Shown here one piece after another: positions 18,369-29,405 of a stretch of 64,000 nucleotides of DNA (positions within the stretch are counted from its first letter, which is position 1; each line of letters opens with the position of its first letter). The notes beneath the pieces are model-generated. The model searched no databases. It worked only from the letters and a program-made list of their open reading frames with translations, and had not been told where the DNA came from. Source of the stretch: Zygotorulaspora mrakii (Eukaryota > Ascomycota > Saccharomycetes > Saccharomycetales > Saccharomycetaceae); contig NC_050723.1 in NCBI RefSeq assembly GCF_013402915.1, forward strand, positions 372,001-436,000, given 5' to 3'. Made by a program: the position numbers and the translations under genes.

Positions 18369-19523
18369 ATGCTCAAATTCGGTCAGTTAACTTTCAACAA
18401 GGGTGAGTTATCTCTAGAGAATCTTCTACAGGGAGGGCAAGCTTTTCGGTGGATTTATAATGAGAACAAGAACCATTATACCACGACAATGAAAGTCGGA
18501 GACTCCGATAAATACGTAGTTGTGATACTGACACAACCTAGTCAAACAGTTTTGGAATTTGCAACTGTAGGAAATATGTGTTGCTTAAAGTCTTTAGGAG
18601 ACCATTTGGCTGATTATCTCAGACTTGAGGTATCTGTACGCGATTTGCATGCCACGCATTGGATCAAAAGAGACTCCAATTTCACAAGTTATTCACCACA
18701 AGGTGTAAGAATGTTGGCTCAAGAACCCTGGGAAACAATGATCTCATTTATCTGTTCTAGTAATAATAACATTTCGAGGATAACAAAAATGTGTCATACT
18801 TTGAGTCGAAAATATGGAGAGAAAATAGGTAAATTTGACTCGATGGACTATCATTCGTTTCCAACAAGTAATGATATAAAAGAGAAAGCAACGGAAACTG
18901 AGCTTAGAGAGTTAGGATTTGGATACCGTGCTAAATATATCATACAAACAGCCGAAAAATTAGCCATTGATAAGGCACAGGGTGGATTCCTTGGGGATAC
19001 GGAGTATCTACTATACTTGAATGCACATATGACGTACGAACAGATGAGAGAGCATTTGATGAGTTATTCAGGAGTGGGTCCCAAGGTCGCTGATTGCATT
19101 TGTTTGATGGGGCTGCGAATGGATGACGTAGTTCCTATTGATGTGCACATCAAGAGAATTGCGATGAGGGACTACAAATTTCAAGCTAAGAAATCAGACA
19201 TTAAGCAACTGGCAGAAAAATATAGAGATCTGCCCATTACAAGGAAGAAAATAAATTTAGAGCTCGACTTGATTCGCTTAATGTTTTTGGGAAAATGGGG
19301 CAGCTTTGCTGGATGGGCCCAAGGGATGCTGTTTTCTAAGGAAGTAGGCAAAACGAGTGGTGCTACAACGTCAGGTGAAATCAAAAAGCGCAAACTAGGA
19401 GATATTACAGAAACTTCTGACGTGTTTGAGGTTAAAAAGGAGTTCAAAACAGAGGAATGTATAGTTGAAAGTACAATGATAGAGGAGGGCACCCAGATAT
19501 CTATCAAAGTTGAGTCGAGATAA
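18333..19523 (+). CDS. OGG1: OGG1, 8-oxoguanine DNA glycosylase/lyase
   Basis: Encodes 396 residues (S. cerevisiae 376). The helix-hairpin-helix-GPD core is intact: SYSGVGPKVADCICLMGL with the Schiff-base Lys251, and VPIDVH with catalytic Asp270. The 19-residue spacing equals that of human OGG1 (Lys249/Asp268). The 8-oxoG pocket block QEPWETMISFICSSNNNISRI is conserved. The homologous part begins at Met13 (ATG 18369, MLKFGQLTFNK); the first 12 residues are basic and could help a mitochondrial isoform. The enzyme excises 8-oxoguanine opposite C and nicks the abasic site. It is convergent with MRPL4. Confidence 0.97.
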   Translation: MEKTVRGKQVLKMLKFGQLTFNKGELSLENLLQGGQAFRWIYNENKNHYTTTMKVGDSDKYVVVILTQPSQTVLEFATVGNMCCLKSLGDHLADYLRLEVSVRDLHATHWIKRDSNFTSYSPQGVRMLAQEPWETMISFICSSNNNISRITKMCHTLSRKYGEKIGKFDSMDYHSFPTSNDIKEKATETELRELGFGYRAKYIIQTAEKLAIDKAQGGFLGDTEYLLYLNAHMTYEQMREHLMSYSGVGPKVADCICLMGLRMDDVVPIDVHIKRIAMRDYKFQAKKSDIKQLAEKYRDLPITRKKINLELDLIRLMFLGKWGSFAGWAQGMLFSKEVGKTSGATTSGEIKKRKLGDITETSDVFEVKKEFKTEECIVESTMIEEGTQISIKVESR

Positions 19524-19604
19524 TCGTTCTCGCAACTTTTTCTTCTCATCTTTCATATATATTATATACAGGTAATAGTGCAACTAAGTTAAAGGGCTGG
19601 CCAT

Positions 19605-20549
19605 TTATGTGGATTTTTCCAATTGGGCTTGGGCTAGTTGTTCAATATATTTTGAGACAGATTCCAATTCGTCATATCTGGAGACGCCGTTACCATTAAG
19701 TCTCAAGTCGTTCACGGCATTACAAGCTTCCTTAACATCCTCAAGTGTATTTTCTGCCGTGAATACGACAAAGGCTTCACCAGCGTCTGTTATCTTTCGC
19801 TCCTTAGTTCCCTCCAAAAAATTGTCAACTAGAGTATCTCTGGTTGCAAATCTTTGTATTTTCAGCGTTGCGACATGTTTCAATCCATCGACAAAATTTC
19901 TATTTACAACATTTTCGTCAATAAATTCATTTATGCCATACACTGCCTGCTGAAATCTTGAGAGCATCTGGAAAGCCTCTTCGTCCTCCTCTGATGGTAA
20001 CGCTAGGAAATCAGCGCTAAACTCCTGCACAAACGTTGCTTTCTGAGACTCAAAATCTTGCTGTGCTGACTTGAAGGACCAGTCACGCTCGCTTAACACA
20101 TGTCTAATGCGCCACATCGTTGTTCTAATCTTCTCGGCGACATTCTCGTAATAATCTTGCTGTCCGCCAACCGCGTTTTTCAAAAGATGGTTCTCTCTCG
20201 CCAGTATATTTCGCTCCTTCAAACATGCATACCATAACGAATGCAGGTCCTCAAATGATTTTCTCCTGAGTTCCGCAATTGCCCATGGTCTTGATTTATC
20301 GTCCAAATCCTCCGGTGCCCTCATAAATTTCTTTTCTGCGAAGAATTGCCACAATGGATGGTCGTCTGAACATTGGATATTTACCACCGCTGGTGGGATA
20401 GGTGCTGTTATCTTTAGATCGTTCCTGTGATGTGTCCTTTGCGTAGGCAAATTGACATGCTCCCTAGGTGCTGGCTTAGGCTTCGGTTTCGTGTACCGTG
20501 TTCTGGCCGCCAACCTAGCCGTATCATGGAGGCACCTCTTTAATAGCAT
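19605..20549 (-). CDS. MRPL4: MRPL4, mitochondrial large-subunit ribosomal protein uL29m
   Basis: Encodes 314 residues (S. cerevisiae 319). The N-terminus (MLLKRCLHDTARLAARTRYTKPKPKPAPRE) is a basic mitochondrial presequence without acidic residues in its first 20 positions. The central part contains the uL29-type block around RSFEDLHSLWYACLKERNILARE. The mature protein contacts 21S rRNA near the peptide exit tunnel. Position between OGG1 and LSM3/CAR2 matches S. cerevisiae YLR439W. It is divergent from LSM3. Confidence 0.94.
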   Translation of the reverse strand: MLLKRCLHDTARLAARTRYTKPKPKPAPREHVNLPTQRTHHRNDLKITAPIPPAVVNIQCSDDHPLWQFFAEKKFMRAPEDLDDKSRPWAIAELRRKSFEDLHSLWYACLKERNILARENHLLKNAVGGQQDYYENVAEKIRTTMWRIRHVLSERDWSFKSAQQDFESQKATFVQEFSADFLALPSEEDEEAFQMLSRFQQAVYGINEFIDENVVNRNFVDGLKHVATLKIQRFATRDTLVDNFLEGTKERKITDAGEAFVVFTAENTLEDVKEACNAVNDLRLNGNGVSRYDELESVSKYIEQLAQAQLEKST

Positions 20550-20895
20550 GTTCTTAATTCGACTCTTGAGAGTATTGATATGAGGAAAAACGATATTACG
20601 CCAATATGATTTACCAAAGATAATCGAAGATTGCTAACGCTTCACTTTACGAATCATACTTCTTTCACTATTCTGAAAAATTGGTGAAAAAAAACTCATT
20701 CTGTACGCTGCCAAATTTCAACCTATGCAAAAGGTTGACAGAAAGGTCCATTTGAATCAATCAATCTTGAGAACAGAAAGAATAGAACTGAGTGTGATTG
20801 ACTGTTCAGTTTGATTTCGTGCTTGTAACTAAGGTTTAGAATACTTGCGTTAGCTTGCAGCTTTGCTTAGCGCTCTATACAAAGATATCCGAAAA
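20550..20895. other. MRPL4-LSM3 divergent intergenic region
   Basis: 346 bp, AT-rich. No RNA gene or consensus site stands out. Confidence 0.5.
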
Positions 20896-21153
20896 ATGTC
20901 CCTTGACACACCACTAGACCTGCTGAAGTTAAATTTGGACGAAAAAGTGTATGTCAAATTGCGTGGCGCCAGAGAGCTTATCGGTACTCTACAAGCTTTT
21001 GATTCGCATTGTAACATTGTATTGAGTGACGCTGTAGAGACCATCTATGAACTGACAGATGGTGACCTAAAGTCAACTGAAAGAAGTTCTGAGATGATAT
21101 TTGTTAGAGGTGATAGTGTTACATTAATTACAAGTCCTGGAGATGATGAATAG
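20896..21153 (+). CDS. LSM3: LSM3, Sm-like protein of Lsm1-7 and Lsm2-8 rings
   Basis: Encodes 85 residues from ATG 20896 ([16 protein letters not shown]); S. cerevisiae Lsm3 (89 residues) starts [14 protein letters not shown]. An in-frame ATG 33 bp upstream would add 11 residues with no counterpart. Sm1 ([26 protein letters not shown]) and Sm2 ([11 protein letters not shown]) motifs are complete. The protein joins the nuclear Lsm2-8 ring on U6 snRNA and the cytoplasmic Lsm1-7 ring in mRNA decapping. It is convergent with NTE1 (80 bp between stops). It corresponds to YLR438C-A, which sits between MRPL4 and CAR2 in S. cerevisiae. Confidence 0.97.
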   Translation: MSLDTPLDLLKLNLDEKVYVKLRGARELIGTLQAFDSHCNIVLSDAVETIYELTDGDLKSTERSSEMIFVRGDSVTLITSPGDDE

Positions 21154-21233
21154 ACTCCTTTAATGCGTGTACATTAGTGATAAGTGACAAAGTAAGTGCA
21201 GTTGTATAAATATTTTATAAAATGGCTGAACAA

Positions 21234-24200
21234 TCATATACTGTTACGTCTTTGTAGCAAAAACTCAGGCATTTCATCTCCCACAGTGGTGGCCTTAGAG
21301 CCGGGAATGACTGGCATTTTGTCAAGCTCAATTAACTCTTGCAAAAATTTGTGTCCATAAGTGGCACCAACTTCATAGATCTCTTCAAATTTGCTGAAAT
21401 CCAAGGTAGCGTAGCCCTCTATAGGTGGTCTTGCATAAATGACTCCCGGTGTTCGTTTCGCCTTCTCCAAAGCATTGACAGATGCAACGTAACCCAATCT
21501 CATTTGAATCTCTGCCATGTTTGGAATGTTGGGATGGGGCGAGAATGGGTTCCATCTATTTAGAATGATCCAAAATCCATTCAAAGAATCACCATAGTTC
21601 ATTGGAGTCCTGTCGTCCACGGATCCCACATCAATTGCAAAAATAGTGTTACAACCGCGAGCCTTCATTTCCCAAACGGGCAAGTTGTCTAGATATCCAC
21701 CATCAAGAAGCATTGATCCCTTGTCTTCTAAAGGTGGAAGTAGACCAGCTAGTGACATTGATGCCCGAATGTATCTCCACGCATATCCAGAACTGTGTAT
21801 TTCTTGGACCGAATCGGTGATATTGGTAGAATTACAGTAGTATTGAATCCAGAAATCTTCTATCCGAACTTCACCAAACGTTTTCCAAATACCACGATTA
21901 AATTCGTGCCCTGTGGTGTATGATGTGACAGGCCATGTTAAGTCGGTCATCATTCTCCAGATAGACGCGATTCTGCCAGCAAATTTTTTAACGCGCCCAT
22001 ATATAGGGACGAGGTCATAATCTTTAGCATATAGGCCGCCTACAAATGAACCGATAGAAGTACCGCCAATCATGTCGATTGGGATCCCGTGCTCCTCAAT
22101 TGCTTTCAATACACCCAAGTGACTTATACCTCTTGCACCACCACCACCAAGAACCAAGCCAATAGCTTGGCCGGATAATATTCTTGCTAAACGCAAAAAA
22201 TCGTTTTTATGAGCATGCACAGGGGTATAGTACTGTCGCTTTCTGCTCTTCAACTTCGACGAAAAGCTTTCTACTCGTGCTTTAATGGAATCCGGAACTA
22301 TTCTAGAGATATTTTCCTGAGTTTTTTTACTAAATTCAGTCTGTATCAATTTATCAACTAAGAGGAAAGCCCCACTATTCAACACTGTATGTTTCGCTTC
22401 TGTTTCTGCCTCCAAGGAGTTGACAGCAAATTGAATGTGGTGTTGGTTCTGGACCCATGTCCTAGCCCTCAGCCACTTATGTGTTAAACCAGGCTCTACG
22501 AAACGGTCTGGATGCAGTAATATCAATTCTGTTCTGGCAGTCGTTTTAAACTTGAGAAGTAGTCTTTCGTATTCGCCTATTTCTGTTGAAGTGGTAGCAT
22601 CCGCAAGTAGCAAGATGCAGTCCGCCTGAGATATACAGGTCTTGGTCCAGCTGGAAGCGACCGCAGTATCAGCGATATATACTACAGTTTGATACATCTC
22701 TTCGAGTTCAGCAAAGTAACCACTCTTCTTTAATTTTGCCAATCTGTCGAATGCATGGCGCCCTAGGTGAGATAATGCAGTTCTTTGATTCAAACCAATT
22801 GTTGTCCTACCTACCTGTTTGAAAGCCTTTACAATTTTCATTGCAAACGCTTCTACGGGGAGACCTGCGGTAATTGGAAGAATTGTGATGGTCCTATATG
22901 TTATTGTCCCTGTAGAGCTTCTATGGACGTGAGAATTATGCGTTCTGCTTGCATTCAGCGGCTTCATGGGTGGAATAGTTGCATTTAAGTCGTATCTAGG
23001 TCCATTTCCACTGTATACATCAGAGGAGGCACCTCCTTGTGAATCATTTCTTCCCAGTATCTTTCTTGCCACTAATCTAGAAACGCGAATCATGATGGAG
23101 GGATGCTCCAAAGCTAAAATCTCAAATAACGTTCTTGGAATACGAGCAAGCTCAGAATCTCTTACAGCAACAATAGTTCCGGTTCGATTAATCGCTGTAA
23201 GAACTTCAACTTCACCAAAACTTTCTCCTTGAGCCAGTTCATTCATAATTCCCAAAGTTTTCTCATCGTCAACGTCCATAAAATCATCCATAGTCGTAGC
23301 ATCTTCTCTTTTTTTCCTAACGTCTGTAGAGGTTTGAAATTGTCTTAATCTACCACTCAGAACTAGATAAACACCATTTGCTGGATCCCCTTGGTTAAAG
23401 AGTGTATCTGAGGCTGATAGTTGAATCCACTCCAATGCATGATCAAATTTTAGCATTTTTGGGGACATCAAATTGGTAAGAGTTTCCGCAATTCTCAAAT
23501 ATATCATGAAATACTTATCGCAAAGTCTTTCCAAGGTCTGATTTGGTAAGAAACCCACGTAAACATCGGTCTTGGCCTTTAGATTAACGAAAGATTTGTA
23601 ACCAATCAACGACGACAAGTAACCTGCAACTCCACCAGCCCCAACAGTAAATAGAACAGTTTGAGAACCTCTATCTGTAAAAGGTGTTGCTGGGTCTGTC
23701 GCACGAGCTATTTTCGAGGAGCTTTTTGAATTAATTGAGACGTCTATTTTACCAGAAACAATGTAAAATAAGCCTTTTCCTTTGGAGTTCTGCTCCACAA
23801 TTGTTGTACCTTGCTTATAAAAGAGTAATTTAATTCCTTGAGAAAATTCACTCTTTGCAGAATTGAAGTCCAAATTTGGCGAAAGTTCCTCTCTATAGAC
23901 TTCTTTTTTCTTGGACTTAAACTTCTGCGTATTGACAACATAGTCGCTGGGAAGTATTCTCAAGTTTGTGGAAGGCGATCTGTTAGTGAAGTCAGTTGTG
24001 ACGGAAATGTTGGAGGCACTCGATACACTCTCACTTCTCTTATAGATATGATCTGCGGCAGTACTAGGACTATTTCGAGAAGGAGAGAAAGATGAGGAAA
24101 TAGGAGAAATGTCCATGTTTTCCTTTCGGACACCAAGGTAGGTGAACATGGCCTCAATAAGTGCCATTCTAACAGCTGACTCTTCCGTTTCTTCTTGAGC

Positions 24201-26294
24201 AGCTGAAAACAATCTTGTAGTGAGTTCATCCTCTTTCGGTCCTGCATTGAACCCAGAAAGTGGACCCCGTCCATTCTGGAAGCCATTAATTGAAGAGCTT
24301 TTGGAGCTCTTGTCAGTTGAAAACGAGGAGGGAGTTGTATTTGGAAGTAATTTGTTTTGATTTGTTCCTGAAATCGAAGGAATCTGAGGCGATTCAGATG
24401 GCACGGAAGATATAACGGGAGATCCAGTAGTGAAAACTTTATCCTTGGAAATTTTACTTCTATGACTCTGAGGTTCTTTTCTTGAAAGTGGGACACTTGA
24501 TAACAGATCTCCAGGATTCAAGTGATCTCTCGAACCTATAACGACGTGTCTAGATCCTCTTAGTGATGTGGCAGAGGAATTGAAGTTAGAGTTAGACTTT
24601 AAATGCGAAAGATTTGGTCTAGTTATAGATTTATTGATTATTTTCTGTGAGGCATCTCTTTTTTCTTTATCATCATTAATATTGTAGTTGTCATTATTAT
24701 TTTTCTTTTGCTTATGTGAGTTTTGTTCATTATTTGTTTTATTATCATTAGTATTACTATTCACGGCGGTATCCTGTTCAACATCAACATTTGATTGTTT
24801 GTCAAGTTTTCTAATAACTGCCTCTTTCAAATAAAATGGCAGCTCATAACTTACAGCTCTATTAAGGAGAACTTCCATTTTCATAAGTTCCTGAGTTAAA
24901 CCCAGATAATCATTGGCAGTTTGAAATGTTACACGAAACAATCTTGTTAAGATCATCTGTATTATATGTGAAGCTGAACGTGGGTACTTTTCGGTTAATT
25001 TCGAAAATGCTTGAGGTGGAATAATTGCGATCGTACAATCTGTAGCCGCACGAGCTATTACGTCTGGCATAACCACTGGTGGCTCATTAACAAACTGAGA
25101 AAAGCCTGTTGGAATTCCGCCTGGAATGGGTGAAGCAGCATTTATAGTGGACATGTTAGGTGAGCTCCTAATAGGATTCGAATTCGTCTTGTTCCTTCCG
25201 AATTGAAATTGGAAAGTATCTAAATCAACCGAGGGTGATCTACTATCAGATGTATTAGAGTAAAGGATATTGCTGCTTTGAGACGTAAAAAGGTTCAAAA
25301 TATTGACTAAAGATGAGACAGGATTACCTGGTTTAACAGTGTTCAGTAATTGAAATTTACCCAATCCATTTTTTAGTCTTAAATACATGGTTGAGTCATT
25401 ATCTTCATTGATTGGATCATCATTGTCCATTTCATCGTTGAATTCAATATCTTTCAGCTCGAGATCTGAAGACATCGTTGTTGAGGAGCTCGACAGTTTT
25501 CTATCAGGATCATTATCATCATTGACAACTCTTCCAGAAAATTTGAGTTGAGAATTATAAATTTCATCTTTGTCTTGCTCTACTTCATGGTATAGCTGTA
25601 ACGTTCCCTCAACTACAATACAAAAGCCGATTGAATTATCCAGTAATAAAATCTCTCCTTCATCTAATTTTTGAGTTTTCATGTGTTTCGTCAAATCATG
25701 CAATACAGGCTTCTCCAGATAACCGAAAATTTTAATGGCACTTAAAAATTGATCGAGGTATGACGTTCCATAACCAAACTCATCACCATATTTCTTACCA
25801 GTTGGTTTTCTGTCTTTAACATCTTTTCTAGATCTACCTGGAGGAGATGTCGTATTCAACTTAATACTCTCTTTATTTCTGCTTTTACTATTAGCATTCT
25901 TATCGTCGTCCAATTCGTCAGAGACCAAATGTTTGTACTGACCAAGCACATTTCCTTTCATAATCGAATATGTGATGTATGCCGTTAGTACTGCTAGAAA
26001 TAAGAATGTAGGAAATGAAATTGTTAAATGTAGTTTATTTGATGTAACAAAAACCCATTTGGGAAGCCTTAGAAGTACAACTGTGAATAGAAATATTGAC
26101 CATTTTGTTACAAATCTCGTTGATCCAATAACCAAATAACTCAGCACCCAACTGATATTTAATATACCAGTTGCCCACCATTCTTGCGATTGCGATTGTG
26201 GCAATTGAGAAAGACTTTGATTAGCGGATCTTCGAGATGGTTTCAAAACAGAATTCGCCGAAGAATTATTAGTCCGATTGCTAATGTTCTTCAT
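21234..26294 (-). CDS. NTE1: NTE1, lysophospholipase / phosphatidylcholine deacylase
   Basis: Encodes 1686 residues (S. cerevisiae 1679). N-terminal membrane segments lie at about residues 45-115. Cyclic-nucleotide-binding-like domains follow at about 180-300, 400-450 and 840-1140. A patatin-type phospholipase domain lies at about 1370-1560, with GLVLGGGGARG as oxyanion loop, nucleophile Ser1413 in GGTSIGS and the dyad Asp1531 in DGGYLDN. These residues are all intact. Nte1 deacylates phosphatidylcholine to glycerophosphocholine at the ER. Disordered Ser/Asn-rich linkers separate the domains and account for small length differences. The C-terminus FLLQRRNSI nearly equals the S. cerevisiae end. 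Confidence 0.97.
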   Translation of the reverse strand: MKNISNRTNNSSANSVLKPSRRSANQSLSQLPQSQSQEWWATGILNISWVLSYLVIGSTRFVTKWSIFLFTVVLLRLPKWVFVTSNKLHLTISFPTFLFLAVLTAYITYSIMKGNVLGQYKHLVSDELDDDKNANSKSRNKESIKLNTTSPPGRSRKDVKDRKPTGKKYGDEFGYGTSYLDQFLSAIKIFGYLEKPVLHDLTKHMKTQKLDEGEILLLDNSIGFCIVVEGTLQLYHEVEQDKDEIYNSQLKFSGRVVNDDNDPDRKLSSSSTTMSSDLELKDIEFNDEMDNDDPINEDNDSTMYLRLKNGLGKFQLLNTVKPGNPVSSLVNILNLFTSQSSNILYSNTSDSRSPSVDLDTFQFQFGRNKTNSNPIRSSPNMSTINAASPIPGGIPTGFSQFVNEPPVVMPDVIARAATDCTIAIIPPQAFSKLTEKYPRSASHIIQMILTRLFRVTFQTANDYLGLTQELMKMEVLLNRAVSYELPFYLKEAVIRKLDKQSNVDVEQDTAVNSNTNDNKTNNEQNSHKQKKNNNDNYNINDDKEKRDASQKIINKSITRPNLSHLKSNSNFNSSATSLRGSRHVVIGSRDHLNPGDLLSSVPLSRKEPQSHRSKISKDKVFTTGSPVISSVPSESPQIPSISGTNQNKLLPNTTPSSFSTDKSSKSSSINGFQNGRGPLSGFNAGPKEDELTTRLFSAAQEETEESAVRMALIEAMFTYLGVRKENMDISPISSSFSPSRNSPSTAADHIYKRSESVSSASNISVTTDFTNRSPSTNLRILPSDYVVNTQKFKSKKKEVYREELSPNLDFNSAKSEFSQGIKLLFYKQGTTIVEQNSKGKGLFYIVSGKIDVSINSKSSSKIARATDPATPFTDRGSQTVLFTVGAGGVAGYLSSLIGYKSFVNLKAKTDVYVGFLPNQTLERLCDKYFMIYLRIAETLTNLMSPKMLKFDHALEWIQLSASDTLFNQGDPANGVYLVLSGRLRQFQTSTDVRKKREDATTMDDFMDVDDEKTLGIMNELAQGESFGEVEVLTAINRTGTIVAVRDSELARIPRTLFEILALEHPSIMIRVSRLVARKILGRNDSQGGASSDVYSGNGPRYDLNATIPPMKPLNASRTHNSHVHRSSTGTITYRTITILPITAGLPVEAFAMKIVKAFKQVGRTTIGLNQRTALSHLGRHAFDRLAKLKKSGYFAELEEMYQTVVYIADTAVASSWTKTCISQADCILLLADATTSTEIGEYERLLLKFKTTARTELILLHPDRFVEPGLTHKWLRARTWVQNQHHIQFAVNSLEAETEAKHTVLNSGAFLLVDKLIQTEFSKKTQENISRIVPDSIKARVESFSSKLKSRKRQYYTPVHAHKNDFLRLARILSGQAIGLVLGGGGARGISHLGVLKAIEEHGIPIDMIGGTSIGSFVGGLYAKDYDLVPIYGRVKKFAGRIASIWRMMTDLTWPVTSYTTGHEFNRGIWKTFGEVRIEDFWIQYYCNSTNITDSVQEIHSSGYAWRYIRASMSLAGLLPPLEDKGSMLLDGGYLDNLPVWEMKARGCNTIFAIDVGSVDDRTPMNYGDSLNGFWIILNRWNPFSPHPNIPNMAEIQMRLGYVASVNALEKAKRTPGVIYARPPIEGYATLDFSKFEEIYEVGATYGHKFLQELIELDKMPVIPGSKATTVGDEMPEFLLQRRNSI

Positions 26295-26499
26295 TTAGTA
26301 AAGCTTGCTTGTGACGTAAATTGGTATTATTTTGGCGTTAAAAGAGTTTTAGCCTTATTGTAGTTTTTCATTTACTTTAATTGCAATCCCGCGTGTAGCG
26401 CGCTGAGTAGTTTTTTTCAAAAACCCTGAAAAATAATAACAGATTCTTATATTTAGATATTTAAAATATTACACAGAGCTTTCTTATTTGAAGCGCAGA

Positions 26500-27870
26500 C
26501 TAATGTTTGCTAATTGGAGCAGTTGGAAGTTTTTTCAAACTCTGCCTTATAGCATCGACACCTTTTAGCAGATCTTCCTCAGAGATAACAAGTGGTGGAG
26601 CCAATCTGATAATATGATCGTGAGTTGGCTTTGCCAAAACACCGTGATCTTTCATCAATAGACAAAGATCCCAAGCGGTACGTCCATTGGCCATTTTTGG
26701 ATCGATAACAATTGCAGTTAACAGACCGCGACCACGAACTTCTGAGATGGCACCATCTGACTCTTCTTGTAATTTAGTCAATTCATTTTGCAATAATTTA
26801 CCTAGACTGTCAGCTTTTTGTACCAAATTTTCACGTTTAACCACTTCTAGTGCCTCAATAGCAACACGAGATGCTAAAGGATTACCACCATAGGTAGAAC
26901 CGTGAGAGCCTGGAGCTAGGCAGGACATGATTTTCTCAGATGACAAAACGCAGGAAACTGGCAAAACACCACCAGAGATTGCTTTACCAAGAAGAACGAG
27001 ATCTGGCTTAACACCTTCAGAATGTTCGTAGCACAACATTTTACCGGTACGACCAATACCTGTTTGGATTTCGTCACAAATAAATAGGATGTTGTGTTCA
27101 CGACACAATTTTTGCACTTGTCCCAAGTAGTCCTTTGGTGGAACAACAATACCAGCCTCACCTTGGATTGGCTCTAGGATCAAGGCAGCAATTTTGTCAC
27201 CGTGACTGCTGAATACTGATTCGATATCTTCAATAACACCGTAACGAATTGGATGAGACGTCTTTGGGTTTTGCGCAGTTGTGTTTTTCAAGAAAGGACC
27301 AAAATTCTTCCTCGAGTCCTCTTCATCAGTTGAAAGTGAAATCGCACCAAACGTTCTGCCGTGGAAGTTACCTTCAGCACCCAGAATGATAGCTTCATTT
27401 TCAGGAATTTTTTTGACCTCGTAACCCCATCTTCTGGCGATTTTTAGTGCAGTCTCAACAGCTTCTGCACCTGTGTTCATTGGCAACACCTTTTCGTAAC
27501 CAAAGTACTCTGTAACGTACTTAGCAAACGCCGCAAACATGTCACTGGAAAAAGCCCTCGAAGAGAGTGTCAACACGGACGCTTGCTCAACGAGCGCCTT
27601 GACAATGTCCGGATGGCAATGGCCCTGGTTCACAGCTGAATACGCCGATAGAAAATCGAGGTATTCCCTGCCCTCTGGATCCCACACATGTGCACCTTGA
27701 GCCTTGTGGAAGACGACCGGCAATGGATGGTAGTTGTTGGCAGAATACTTGTGCTCGTAAGCAACGGTTTCTTTCGAAGATAGATTGAACTTGGTAGACG
27801 ACATTCTCACGGCTGTTCTCCTGATTGTTCTGCCACTATTGGCGAAGCTTGATGTGACAGTTCTTAGCAT
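26500..27870 (-). CDS. CAR2: CAR2, ornithine aminotransferase with a putative mitochondrial presequence
   Basis: Encodes 456 residues from the first in-frame ATG at 27870. The fold-type I PLP aminotransferase is intact: [31 protein letters not shown] and Lys296 in LLGKAISGG (human OAT Lys292). The enzyme converts ornithine plus 2-oxoglutarate to glutamate semialdehyde in arginine catabolism. Homology to S. cerevisiae Car2 (424 residues, cytosolic) starts just after Met23 (ATG 27804, [12 protein letters not shown]). The preceding 22 residues, [20 protein letters not shown] and two more, have five arginines, many Ser/Thr and no acids, the make-up of a mitochondrial targeting sequence. Either two starts are used or the enzyme is mitochondrial. 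The open frame reaches further upstream only through a GTG codon. Confidence 0.96.
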   Translation of the reverse strand: MLRTVTSSFANSGRTIRRTAVRMSSTKFNLSSKETVAYEHKYSANNYHPLPVVFHKAQGAHVWDPEGREYLDFLSAYSAVNQGHCHPDIVKALVEQASVLTLSSRAFSSDMFAAFAKYVTEYFGYEKVLPMNTGAEAVETALKIARRWGYEVKKIPENEAIILGAEGNFHGRTFGAISLSTDEEDSRKNFGPFLKNTTAQNPKTSHPIRYGVIEDIESVFSSHGDKIAALILEPIQGEAGIVVPPKDYLGQVQKLCREHNILFICDEIQTGIGRTGKMLCYEHSEGVKPDLVLLGKAISGGVLPVSCVLSSEKIMSCLAPGSHGSTYGGNPLASRVAIEALEVVKRENLVQKADSLGKLLQNELTKLQEESDGAISEVRGRGLLTAIVIDPKMANGRTAWDLCLLMKDHGVLAKPTHDHIIRLAPPLVISEEDLLKGVDAIRQSLKKLPTAPISKH

Positions 27871-28240
27871 TATTACAACAACACAGAGGCACACTCACTG
27901 AATGTTTATTTATGTATATATATGTGTAACAAGATCTACAACAGGAGAAAATTTTTCAACCTGAACTGGAGTACTAACGTCCATTATTGCGGCCCATTAT
28001 ATACGCGACCACAAGCGCATCTGCAATCTCAACCTAATTGCAACAGCTCATATCGTGAAAACCATAAAGATCAATACGGCTGACACCACCATTTCGTGAT
28101 TATATTGCCCTTAAGTGAAAATACCTGCGATCGGAAAAAATCAAATTCTTAAAAGGTTATGAAATCCTTGAAAAGAATGGTATTCCATACTGGTTGATAT
28201 TCTGTAAAAGGTTAAGACCGCCGTTAGTTGTGCATAGAGG

Positions 28241-28400
28241 TTGTCCGGAGGATAATGGAAGACGGGGGTGCCTCGGACAATCCGCCGGCCCTTGTTGTCC
28301 GGACGCTTTTTTCCGAATTTGGTGCCGTAAGGGCTTGCGCCAATTCCTTTTTTGCCATTTCAGACAACGCAAAATTGAGGACAGCGCGCAAACCGGACAA
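28241..28400. repeat. Cluster of TTGTCCGG motifs
   Basis: TTGTCCGG occurs at 28241-28248 and 28295-28302, and inverted (CCGGACAA) at 28393-28400. A shorter CGGACAA lies at 28274-28280. Four related copies in 160 bp, 370-530 bp upstream of CAR2, suggest binding sites for a zinc-cluster (CGG-recognising) factor. The factor is unknown. Confidence 0.45.
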
Positions 28401-29405
28401 CACAACACAAAAGAGACCGACTTGTCTGCGCAGGCTGCATGAAAGTGGGATTAGGCAGCTGATAAGTATGACGTGCATAATGACATCGCGTGACGAGTCT
28501 CGTCAGATAGACGTGCAACTGACTAGGGTTGGCACGTCAACGGGCTTCGTCTGAGGATGTGGACATGGAGGTCGTAACGTGGCCGAAGAACGTCTCTCAG
28601 AGAGGCGGCATTCTGGGAGGCACAAACACTTGAAATGGATTGGCAATTTATCACGTTTAACGGCTTGCAGCTGAAGTGGCCTGGCGTTTGCAGGATTCAG
28701 GTCCGGACAGCGTTGCAGGACGTCTAACCGAACGACAGCGACGGCGAGAGCAGAGCAGAACAGTGCACTGGGCAACTGGCAATGGCTTGCACCGCAGCGG
28801 TTGTCGCCTGCGCAGTGAGAATATGAAATATCAGCGTTCCGTGCGAAGTGCGGGCTCCTCCGTTCGTCAACAGCTGCGAAAGGGTAGTTTTATGGACCTC
28901 TCCGTTCGACGCGACAGATAAATTGAGGCAGTGATTATTGACGTCTTCCGATGCGCGCTGAGAAGCTGAGTGCTACAGCGGATATCCTCTGGTGGACCGG
29001 TCTCTTATGGCAAAATAAGCGTACTATATGTTCTTGTAAAGCGTGGTGGGGTTGACACTGGCCAGGCGTTTCTCTATCCTAACTCACATTCGAATCACCT
29101 TTCTCTTGCGCAGTAGAGGCAAAACAAAGAGTCGTCAATCTCAGCGGCACACGTTTTTAGCTCTGTCGTGGAGTCCGTATTTTGCGAAGAGATTTGTAGA
29201 AAGCACCGTTGTTTTCGTGCTGAGACCGCCTAGGCTTGTACCGGCTTTGCGCACGGCCTTCCGCTAGTTTTAAATGCTCTTTCAAGTCCACATATGCTGA
29301 TTTGAGAGTAAGAGGGAGACCGCAGGTCAAAATAAATTGAGATGGAAGGTGCTTCTGGAATACCATCATCCCATGGTGTCAATTGCAGAGCCCGCTGAAA
29401 TCTAA

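Noticed and set aside
27871..27894. Eight-codon upstream extension of CAR2
   Set aside because: The first codon of that extension is GTG; the first ATG is at 27,870.
28307..28317. TTTTCCGAATTT as CDEIII of a centromere
   Set aside because: Only the TTCCGAA core matches; the neighbouring DNA is GC-rich, with no CDEI or CDEII.
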